In this document: positions 1 to 4,896 of the stretch, one piece after another
Position numbering within the stretch: position 1 is the stretch's first letter
How the letters are laid out: every line of letters starts with the position of its first letter
NCBI GenBank assembly: GCA_021821235.1
Contig: JAKACS010000169.1
Coordinates: 1-6,844 of the forward strand
Length of the DNA stretch: 6,844 nucleotides
Reading direction: 5' to 3'
Origin: Bacillota bacterium
Lineage (GTDB): Bacteria; Bacillota; Bacilli; Bacillales_B; DSM-18226
The notes under the pieces: generated by a model
What the model saw: only the letters and a program-made list of their open reading frames with translations
Told to the model about the DNA's origin: nothing
Databases searched by the model: none
Translations under genes and position numbers: made by a program

Positions 1-1171
1 TGCACCATTTTTACAATTCAAAATTGCCTTTGGCCAAGAGGTTCCAGGCTGGCTTTCGCTGGAGAATCTGATGGATGGCCAATCGCAGCAGTTTCAGACA
101 GTGGAAACACGCAAAGAAGATTTTGCTTTTCTTGCTTACACATCAGGAACGACCGGAATGCCAAAGGGGGTTGTTCACAGCCATGGCTGGGGGTATGCTC
201 ATCTGCGGACGGCTGCTTCAAAATGGCTGAACATCAGTGAAAAGGATACCGTCTGGGCGACAGCAGCACCGGGCTGGCAAAAGTGGGTCTGGACACCATT
301 ACTTTCGATCTTAGGTTCGGGGGCAACCGGGTTTGTTTTTAATGGTCGATTTCAGCCGCATAAATATTTGCAGCTGCTTGAGGATAAAAAAATCAATGTG
401 TTATGCTGCACACCAACAGAGTATCGGATGATGGCAAAGCTCGACGACATTAGCACCTTTAATCTTTCCCATCTTCATACGGCTGTTTCAGCGGGCGAAG
501 CGTTGAACCGGGAAGTGATTGATATTTTTAAAAATACATTTGACATTGACATTCGCGATGGCTATGGACAGACAGAGAGCACATTGTTAATTGCCAACTT
601 AAACGTGGATCGGGAGAAAATAGGGTCAATGGGTCAGCCACTGTTGCCGGAGTTTTTGGAAGTAGTGGATGAAGCAGGTGAGCCGCTACCGGTTAATCAA
701 GTTGGAACAATCGCGATAAAACGGGATTTTCCGGCACTTTTTCAACAATATTATAAAGATGAAGCTACGACTGAACGCTCATACCGCGGCAATTATTTTT
801 TGACGGGAGATCGGGCAATAAAAGACGCTGAGAATTACTTCTGGTTCCAGGGCAGAAATGATGATGTCATTATTAGTTCAGGCTATACAATTGGGCCGTT
901 TGAAGTTGAAGATGCTTTAATGAAGCACCATACCGTCAAAGAATGTGCGGTTGTTGCGGCGCCGGATCCAGTTAGAGGAAACATTGTTAAAGCATTTGTT
1001 GTGTTAAAAGAAAACGTGACAGGCACGAAAGAATTGATTACAGAACTGCAGCAATTTGTAAAAAAACTGACAGCTCCATATAAATATCCAAGAGCCATCC
1101 AGTTTGTCGAAGATCTTCCGAAAACAGACTCGGGAAAAATTCGCCGAGTGGAATTGCGGAATTTGCATTAA
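1..1171 (+). CDS. Acyl-CoA synthetase, AMP-forming, MbcS/YtcI-like (5' partial)
   Basis: This is the C-terminal 389 residues of an ANL-superfamily acyl-CoA synthetase. The frame is open from base 2 with no stop, so the true start lies upstream; the internal ATG at 71 is not a start. Such enzymes activate a carboxylic acid with ATP to an acyl-adenylate and then transfer it to CoA in the cytoplasm. Seen in order: the P-loop-like motif YTSGTTGMPKG (bases 137-169), the aromatic stretch APGWQKWVW, the adenine-site motif GYGQTE (560-577), TGD (803-811), the hinge and GR-DDVIISSGY region, and PKTDSGKIRR, whose Lys (codon 1136-1138) is the usual adenylation lysine. All key motifs are intact. The wording CCTPTEYRMMAKL and GATGFVFNGRF resembles MbcS/YtcI-type medium or branched-chain acyl-CoA synthetases more than acetyl-CoA synthetase AcsA; the substrate is inferred. 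Roughly 140 N-terminal residues are missing compared with the usual length near 530. Confidence 0.9.
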   Translation, partial: APFLQFKIAFGQEVPGWLSLENLMDGQSQQFQTVETRKEDFAFLAYTSGTTGMPKGVVHSHGWGYAHLRTAASKWLNISEKDTVWATAAPGWQKWVWTPLLSILGSGATGFVFNGRFQPHKYLQLLEDKKINVLCCTPTEYRMMAKLDDISTFNLSHLHTAVSAGEALNREVIDIFKNTFDIDIRDGYGQTESTLLIANLNVDREKIGSMGQPLLPEFLEVVDEAGEPLPVNQVGTIAIKRDFPALFQQYYKDEATTERSYRGNYFLTGDRAIKDAENYFWFQGRNDDVIISSGYTIGPFEVEDALMKHHTVKECAVVAAPDPVRGNIVKAFVVLKENVTGTKELITELQQFVKKLTAPYKYPRAIQFVEDLPKTDSGKIRRVELRNLH

Positions 1172-1182
1172 TAGGGGCAGCA

Positions 1183-1216
1183 AAAGGGTCACAGCGAAAA
1201 AACGTTGTGACCCTTT
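1183..1216 (+). terminator. Long hairpin just after the acyl-CoA synthetase gene
   Basis: A 14-bp inverted repeat begins 11 bases after the stop codon: AAAGGGTCACAGCG (1183-1196) pairs with CGTTGTGACCCTTT (1203-1216), with one G-U pair and a loop of six A. With a bulged A the stem extends by a GC dinucleotide on the outer side. Its position suggests transcript termination or 3'-end protection. However, on the + strand it is followed by GCGCGG and not by a U-run, so it is not a textbook intrinsic terminator. On the - strand the stem ends in TTTT, which could work weakly for leftward transcripts. Confidence 0.5.
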
Positions 1217-1226
1217 GCGCGGCTAA

Positions 1227-1252
1227 TCAGAATTTATATCCATAAATTCTGA
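1227..1252. repeat. Perfect 11-bp inverted repeat with ATCC loop
   Basis: TCAGAATTTAT (1227-1237) and ATAAATTCTGA (1242-1252) are exact reverse complements around the four-base loop ATCC. It would fold on either strand. There is no U-run on either side, so it is more likely part of a structured RNA or a stability element than a terminator. Its ATCC loop is complementary to GGAT in the next hairpin (1268-1271), which would allow a loop-loop contact in an RNA of either strand. Confidence 0.5.
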
Positions 1253-1253
1253 A

Positions 1254-1369
1254 CGCACGACGGGCAAGGATGCCCTAGTCAGGCGGAAAGGCACAGGACG
1301 TGCCGTTTTGAGCGTGATAAGGGCAACTACGCCTCATGAACCGCCAAAGGCTCGCCAGTCGGCGGTTTT
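1254..1369 (-). ncRNA. Structured RNA candidate, Bacillaceae-1-like
   Basis: Two short hairpins lie 14 bases apart. On the + strand they are GGGCA-AGGA-TGCCC (1262-1275) and GGCAC-AGGAC-GTGCC (1290-1304). On the - strand their loops read AUCCU and GUCCU. The published Bacillaceae-1 RNA motif is characterised by two terminal loops of consensus RUCCU, so both loops fit and the - strand is the proposed sense. A third, imperfect stem, GAG.CGT (1310-1315) with ACGCCTC (1329-1335), follows, then a GC-rich inverted repeat CCGCC/GGCGG. Against this strand choice, the clearest U-tailed terminator points the other way (+), so a + strand RNA with AGGA loops is the main alternative. The family is recognised from its loop consensus only; no alignment was possible. 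Function is unknown for that family. It does not overlap any gene; it sits downstream of both convergent flanking genes. Confidence 0.42.
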
Positions 1370-1378
1370 TCTTATTTT
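1339..1378 (+). terminator. Intrinsic terminator, rightward
   Basis: The stem AACCGCC (1339-1345) with GGCGGTT (1361-1367) is followed directly by TTTTTCTTATTTT. The 15-base loop region holds a small inner GG/CC helix. It would end + strand transcripts, either read-through from the acyl-CoA synthetase gene or an independent small RNA from this region. The CCGCC arm can also pair with an upstream GGCGG at 1282-1286. Confidence 0.65.
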
Positions 1379-1404
1379 AAAGAAATGATTGAAAATGATC
1401 AATA

Positions 1405-1422
1405 ATGACCCCTTTTGGTCAT
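1405..1422 (-). terminator. Weak hairpin after the small minus-strand gene
   Basis: ATGACC (1405-1410) and GGTCAT (1417-1422) form a 6-bp stem with a 6-base loop, 25 bases past the stop codon of the 112-residue gene. On the - strand it is followed by an AT-rich stretch with TTTT a little further on. On the + strand it is followed by GTTGTTTTCT. The stem is short, so this may be a weak or bidirectional terminator. Confidence 0.3.
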
Positions 1423-1446
1423 GTTGTTTTCTCCATTTTCTCGGAA

Positions 1447-1785
1447 CTATTTAGCTTGTTTTTTATCGGGATTTTTTTCATTTATCGAGCGGTAGATTTG
1501 TGTATACATGCTGCCTTGAACAATATTTTCAAGAAAAAAGTCTCCAATCAACTTTAAATAGTCTTCATCATCAAACATTTTTTTGCTTTGTAATTCCATT
1601 TCTGCCAAACCTTCATAGGTAGTTAGAAGGGCATATTTATGATCCTCTCCTGAAACCGGTGTAAGAATTTCTACATGATGGCTGTAGTTATCATTGCGAA
1701 ATTTCTTAATCTCCCGCAAATTTTCAATTCCTTCTTTAAACTTTTCCTGTTTTAATACAAACGTCTGATACACATAAATGGGCAC
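1447..1785 (-). CDS. Hypothetical protein, probable dimeric alpha-beta barrel
   Basis: This gene encodes 112 residues starting MPIYVYQTFVLKQ and ending DKKQAK. The start chosen is GTG at 1785, because AGGAG (1794-1798, minus strand) lies 8 bases upstream. Extending to an ATG at 1935 would run through the promoter and the cre palindrome and gives a low-quality N-terminus. I do not recognise a named gene. The order strand (PIYVYQTFVL), helix (KFKEGIENLREIKKF), strand (HVEILTPV), strand (YALLTTYE), helix (GLAEMELQSKKMF to GDFF), strand (GSMYTQIYRSI) fits the beta-alpha-beta-beta-alpha-beta pattern of the dimeric alpha-beta barrel (ABM/NIPSNAP-like) fold. This is a fold inference only; the substrate or cofactor is unknown. 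It has no signal peptide or membrane segment, so it should be cytoplasmic. It is transcribed divergently from adhE. Confidence 0.72.
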   Translation of the reverse strand: MPIYVYQTFVLKQEKFKEGIENLREIKKFRNDNYSHHVEILTPVSGEDHKYALLTTYEGLAEMELQSKKMFDDEDYLKLIGDFFLENIVQGSMYTQIYRSINEKNPDKKQAK

Positions 1786-1793
1786 ACGAAACA

Positions 1794-1798
1794 CTCCT
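1794..1798 (-). promoter_or_regulatory. Ribosome binding site deciding the GTG start
   Basis: AGGAG on the minus strand sits 8 bases before GTG at 1785. It is the only good Shine-Dalgarno sequence in this open frame and fixes the start of the 112-residue protein. Confidence 0.7.
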
Positions 1799-1815
1799 AT
1801 TAAATCAAATGATCT

Positions 1816-1844
1816 ATTATAAGATCCCCTAATTTGGTTTGTTC
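1816..1844 (-). promoter_or_regulatory. Promoter of the small minus-strand gene
   Basis: A perfect -10 box TATAAT lies on the minus strand at 1816-1821, about 30 bases upstream of the GTG start. The -35 region, around 1839-1845, is poor (GAACAA or AGAACA depending on spacing), which hints at a need for an activator or at weak expression. The -10 box is framed by a 5-bp inverted repeat, GATCT (1811-1815) and AGATC (1822-1826). Confidence 0.45.
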
Positions 1845-1870
1845 TATTAAATGTAATACAATGCAGCAAC

Positions 1871-1886
1871 TTGAATAAAAATTCAA
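1871..1886. repeat. Short inverted repeat TTGAAT-AAAA-ATTCAA
   Basis: A perfect 6-bp inverted repeat with an AAAA spacer lies between the divergent promoters. It could be a small operator. No regulator can be assigned, and AT-rich chance symmetry is possible. Confidence 0.25.
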
Positions 1887-1910
1887 ACGAGTGCATACTA
1901 AACCCTATAA

Positions 1911-1928
1911 TTTGTAAACGTTTACAAA
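1911..1928. promoter_or_regulatory. Catabolite-responsive element (cre) for CcpA
   Basis: TTTGTAAACGTTTACAAA is a perfect 18-bp palindrome, and its inner 16 bases (1912-1927) match the cre consensus WTGNAANCGNWWNCAW at every defined position. CcpA with HPr-Ser-P binds such sites during growth on preferred sugars. The site lies about 150 bases upstream of adhE and about 125 bases upstream of the minus-strand gene, upstream of both promoters. That position suits activation (as known for overflow-metabolism genes such as ackA and pta) better than direct promoter blockage. Which gene it serves is inferred. Confidence 0.8.
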
Positions 1929-2000
1929 ACAACATCAGAAAAAAGTGAATATTTCTTGAATAAAATGCTCAATAGTTCACAAACTAGACAAACACTCTCT

Positions 2001-2030
2001 TTGAATTGTCGATTATACTAAAGGTGTAAA
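2001..2030 (+). promoter_or_regulatory. Likely adhE promoter region (boxes ambiguous)
   Basis: Two candidate -10 boxes are visible. TATACT (2014-2019) is a good -10 match but has no proper -35 at 16-18 bp. TGTAAA (2025-2030) is weaker but lies 18 bp after TTGAAT (2001-2006). Either would start transcription just before or inside the redox operator at 2037-2054, which suits repression. No stronger promoter is seen between the cre and the start codon. Confidence 0.4.
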
Positions 2031-2036
2031 CAAGGT

Positions 2037-2054
2037 AAGTGAATTATTTCACAA
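2037..2054. promoter_or_regulatory. Rex-type redox operator upstream of adhE
   Basis: AAGTGAATTATTTCACAA matches the Rex operator TTGTGAA-N4-TTCACAA at 12 of 14 defined positions, with both differences at the outer left end. Rex represses fermentation genes when NADH/NAD+ is low and leaves DNA when NADH builds up. adhE is a classical Rex target in Firmicutes. The centre lies about 31 bases before the ATG, at or just after the likely transcription start, as expected for a repressor. The site also resembles an Fnr box (TGTGA-N6-TCACA), but Fnr activation would place the transcription start inside the coding region, so Rex is preferred. Confidence 0.7.
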
Positions 2055-2076
2055 ACATACTTTTTAGGAGGTTTGG

Positions 2077-4683
2077 ATGATGGCGGTCGAAGAAAAAGTG
2101 TTGAATGAAACGCAGTCAGTCGCTGAAATGGTTAACACTTTAGTAAAAAACGCAGAAAAAGCTCTTAAAGAAATGAAGAATTTTAATCAAGAACAGATTG
2201 ATATGATCGTGAAAGAAATGGCCTTGGCCGGACTTGATCAGCACATGCCACTGGCAAAGTTGGCTGTTGAAGAAACAAAACGCGGTGTATATGAAGACAA
2301 AATTATCAAAAACCTTTTTGCTACAGAGTATATCTATCATAATATTAAATACGATAAAACCGTTGGCATTATCCGGGAAAACGAACACGAAGGCGTAGTA
2401 GAAATCGCCGAGCCTGTTGGGATTATCGCTGGTGTCACACCCGTAACCAACCCGACTTCAACAACGATGTTTAAAACGATTATCTCGATTAAAACACGAA
2501 ATCCAATCATTTTTGCCTTCCACCCATCAGCACAAAAATGCAGCAGTGAAGCGGCAAAAGTTTTACGAGAAGCAGCGGTAAAGGCTGGCGCACCCGAAAA
2601 CTGTGTGCAATGGATTGAAGTTCCTTCTCTGGAAGCAACCCGGCAATTAATGAATCACCCTGGAATTGCCCTCATTTTGGCAACTGGTGGCGCCGGCATG
2701 GTGAAATCAGCTTATAGCTCAGGAAAGCCAGCATTGGGAGTAGGACCAGGAAATGTGCCGTGCTATATAGAAAAGTCGGCAAATATCAAGCGGTCTGTCA
2801 ATGATTTAATTTTATCAAAAACGTTCGATAACGGAATGATTTGTGCATCAGAGCAGGCTGTGATAATTGATGAGCCGATCTATGAAACAGTGAAAGCGGA
2901 AATGATCGCAAACGGTTGTTACTTTTTAACAGAAGAGGAAAGAGAGATGGCAGAAAAGCTTGTCATCAATGAAAATACATGTGCGGTTAATGCAGATATC
3001 GTCGGTAAACCGGCATTTGAAATTGCCCGGATGGCTGGAATTGATGTCCCGGCCGATACGAAAATCCTCGTTGCTGAGCTTGAAGGCGTTGGATCGCAGT
3101 ACCCACTTTCCCGAGAAAAATTAAGCCCTGTGCTTGCTTGCTACAGAGTCGAGAATACAGAAGAAGGGCTGACGCGCGCGGAAGAAATGCTGGCATTCGG
3201 CGGTCTTGGCCACTCGGCGGTAATTCATTCAGAAGATGAGGCTGTCATCAATGCGTTTGGAACCCGGATGAAAGCAGGGCGGTTAATTGTCAATGCGCCA
3301 TCATCACAAGGAGCCATCGGCGATATTTACAATGCGTATATGCCGTCACTAACGCTAGGCTGCGGAACTTATGGCGGCAATTCGGTTTCACAAAACGTCG
3401 GAGCAATCAATTTAATCAATATTAAAAAATTGGCGAAGAGGAATGTGAATATGCAGTGGTTTAAAGTTCCGCCTAAAGTTTATTTTGAAAAAAATTCAAC
3501 GCAATATTTATCGAAAATGCCAAACATTTCAAAAGCCTTTATTGTCACTGATCCAGGAATGGTGAAACTCGGCTATGTCGATAAAATCCTGTACTATTTA
3601 CGGAAGCGTCCGGACTATGTTCATTGTGAAATTTTCGCCGATGTCGAACCTGATCCGTCAACCGATACGGTCGCTAAAGGCGTTGAGGCAATGAAAAAAT
3701 TCCAGCCGGATGTGATTATTGCTCTTGGAGGCGGGTCGGCAATGGATGCGGCAAAAGGAATGTGGCTGTTCTATGAATATCCGGATACGGATTTCAAGGG
3801 CTTGAAGCAAAAATTCCTAGATATCCGCAAACGAGTCTTTAAGTTTCCGAAGCTTGGCAGCAAAGCGCAGATGGTTGCGATACCAACGACTTCAGGGACT
3901 GGATCTGAAGTCACTTCCTTCTCTGTTATTACGGATAAAGAAAACAATGTCAAATACCCGCTTGCGGATTATGAGTTAACACCAGATGTGGCAATTATTG
4001 ATCCGCAATTTGTGATGACGGTGCCGAAACATATTACCGCTGACACCGGAATGGATGTGCTGACGCACGCGATTGAAGCGTATGTTTCGGTAATGGCCAA
4101 TGATTATACAGATGGCCTTGCGATTAAAGCGATCCAGCTTGTGTTTGAATATCTGCCAAGGGCTTACCGTGATGGCAGCGATGAAAAGGCCCGGGAAAAA
4201 ATGCACAATGCTTCAACAATTGCCGGCATGGCATTTGCCAATGCGTTCTTAGGAATCAATCACAGCCTTGCCCATAAACTCGGTTCCGAATTCCATATCG
4301 CCCATGGCCGTGCTAATACGATCTTGCTGCCGCATGTGATCCGCTACAATGCAACAAAACCGAAAAAGTTCACCGCTTTTCCGAAGTATGAAAGCTTTAT
4401 AGCCGATAAGCGTTATGCGGAAATCGCCCGGATCCTCGGCTTGCCGGCTCGGACAACGGAAGAAGGGGTTGAAAGCTTAGTCAATGCTATTATTGATTTG
4501 GCAAAAGAACTCAATATTCCGATGAGCATCGAAGCAAATGGGGTTACAAAAGAAGCCTTTGAAAGCAAAGTGGATGAACTGGCTGATCGTGCATTTGAAG
4601 ATCAGTGCACCACCGCCAATCCAAAACTTCCGCTTGTGACTGAACTTGCTGAAATCTACCGCAAGGCGTTTAAAGGAATCTAA
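2077..4683 (+). CDS. adhE: Bifunctional acetaldehyde-CoA/alcohol dehydrogenase
   Basis: AdhE reduces acetyl-CoA to acetaldehyde and then to ethanol, using two NADH, and usually forms cytoplasmic filaments (spirosomes). The 868-residue length fits the family (E. coli 891). The N-terminal aldehyde dehydrogenase half spans about residues 1-445, with the cofactor region GGAGMVK and GPGNVP (223-228) and the catalytic Cys256 in FDNGMICASEQ. A linker near residue 459 (MQWFKVPPKVYF) leads to the iron-dependent alcohol dehydrogenase half, with GGGS at 551-554 and the expected iron ligands Asp660, His664, His729 and His743. Both active sites look intact. AGGAGG (2066-2071) is 5 bases from ATG 2077 and 8 from the adjacent ATG 2080, so the protein may really start MAVEEK (867 residues). 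It is a single-gene unit with cre and Rex sites upstream and a terminator 7 bases after the stop. Confidence 0.97.
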   Translation: MMAVEEKVLNETQSVAEMVNTLVKNAEKALKEMKNFNQEQIDMIVKEMALAGLDQHMPLAKLAVEETKRGVYEDKIIKNLFATEYIYHNIKYDKTVGIIRENEHEGVVEIAEPVGIIAGVTPVTNPTSTTMFKTIISIKTRNPIIFAFHPSAQKCSSEAAKVLREAAVKAGAPENCVQWIEVPSLEATRQLMNHPGIALILATGGAGMVKSAYSSGKPALGVGPGNVPCYIEKSANIKRSVNDLILSKTFDNGMICASEQAVIIDEPIYETVKAEMIANGCYFLTEEEREMAEKLVINENTCAVNADIVGKPAFEIARMAGIDVPADTKILVAELEGVGSQYPLSREKLSPVLACYRVENTEEGLTRAEEMLAFGGLGHSAVIHSEDEAVINAFGTRMKAGRLIVNAPSSQGAIGDIYNAYMPSLTLGCGTYGGNSVSQNVGAINLINIKKLAKRNVNMQWFKVPPKVYFEKNSTQYLSKMPNISKAFIVTDPGMVKLGYVDKILYYLRKRPDYVHCEIFADVEPDPSTDTVAKGVEAMKKFQPDVIIALGGGSAMDAAKGMWLFYEYPDTDFKGLKQKFLDIRKRVFKFPKLGSKAQMVAIPTTSGTGSEVTSFSVITDKENNVKYPLADYELTPDVAIIDPQFVMTVPKHITADTGMDVLTHAIEAYVSVMANDYTDGLAIKAIQLVFEYLPRAYRDGSDEKAREKMHNASTIAGMAFANAFLGINHSLAHKLGSEFHIAHGRANTILLPHVIRYNATKPKKFTAFPKYESFIADKRYAEIARILGLPARTTEEGVESLVNAIIDLAKELNIPMSIEANGVTKEAFESKVDELADRAFEDQCTTANPKLPLVTELAEIYRKAFKGI

Positions 4684-4690
4684 CGAAACG

Positions 4691-4736
4691 AAAGCGTACG
4701 AAAAAGGAAGATTCTCCTTTTTCATACGCTTTTTTT
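4691..4736 (+). terminator. Strong intrinsic terminator of adhE
   Basis: Arms of 18 bases (4691-4708 and 4715-4732) pair with a single C-A mismatch around the loop AGATTC, and the stem runs into a tract of seven T (4730-4736). It lies 7 bases after the adhE stop and separates adhE from htpG. The A-rich 5' arm could let it act leftward as well. Confidence 0.9.
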
Positions 4737-4796
4737 GGTATAAAAATCATGAATTCGTACCATAAATCATTTTTAAGACTATAGAAAAAAAGGTAT

Positions 4797-4825
4797 TTGA
4801 CATCAATGATATGATATGATATTAA
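4797..4825 (+). promoter_or_regulatory. Sigma-A promoter of htpG
   Basis: A perfect -35 TTGACA (4797-4802) is followed after 17 bp by TATTAA (4820-4825) carrying an extended -10 TG (4817-4818). Predicted transcription starts near 4832, directly at the left arm of the CIRCE element. The spacer contains three tandem copies of ATGAT (4806-4820). Confidence 0.75.
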
Positions 4826-4832
4826 AATAATG

Positions 4833-4859
4833 TTAGCACTCTTCTGCAAAGAGTGCTAA
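4833..4859. promoter_or_regulatory. CIRCE operator (HrcA binding site)
   Basis: TTAGCACTC (4833-4841), a 9-base spacer, and GAGTGCTAA (4851-4859) form a perfect match to the CIRCE consensus TTAGCACTC-N9-GAGTGCTAA. HrcA, kept active by GroEL, binds CIRCE and blocks class I heat-shock genes such as groESL and hrcA-grpE-dnaK. Here it overlaps the predicted start of transcription of htpG and would also form a hairpin at the 5' end of the mRNA. It lies 37 bases before the htpG ATG, and no other gene lies nearby for it to serve. Confidence 0.96.
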
Positions 4860-4881
4860 TTTAGAAGAAAACAAGTGGTTG

Positions 4882-4888
4882 AAAGGAG
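4882..4888 (+). promoter_or_regulatory. Ribosome binding site fixing the htpG start
   Basis: AAAGGAG is 8 bases before ATG 4897 and overlaps a possible upstream TTG at 4879, so the TTG cannot be the start used with this site. Confidence 0.85.
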
Positions 4889-4896
4889 AATGTTCT

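Noticed and set aside
71..73. ATG 71 as the start of the acyl-CoA synthetase
   Set aside because: The frame is open back to base 2, the upstream codons read as plausible protein, and the enzyme would lack a large part of its N-terminal domain.
1254..1378. Known metabolite riboswitch or T-box leader
   Set aside because: No T-box sequence, c-di-GMP, SAM or other riboswitch core was recognised, and no gene follows on the + strand within reach.
1786..1935. N-terminal extension of the minus-strand protein to an ATG at 1935 (162 residues)
   Set aside because: The extension runs through the -10 box and the cre palindrome, has no good ribosome binding site, and reads as non-protein-like sequence; the GTG at 1785 has AGGAG at ideal spacing.
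1945..1982. Second and third Rex sites (GTGAA near 1945, TTCACAA at 1976-1982)
   Set aside because: Each has only one good half; the partner half at the correct 4-base spacing matches at 3 of 7 positions or fewer.
2037..2054. Fnr activator box at the adhE operator
   Set aside because: The half-sites resemble an Fnr box, but activation from about -41.5 would place the transcription start inside adhE; a Rex repressor site fits the position better.
4743..4769. Repeated AAATCAT segments upstream of htpG
   Set aside because: Seven-base AT-rich direct repeats are expected by chance in such sequence and do not line up with the promoter or operator.
4879..4896. TTG start for htpG adding six residues
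   Set aside because: The TTG overlaps the Shine-Dalgarno sequence itself, while ATG 4897 is 8 bases after AAAGGAG and matches the family N-terminus.
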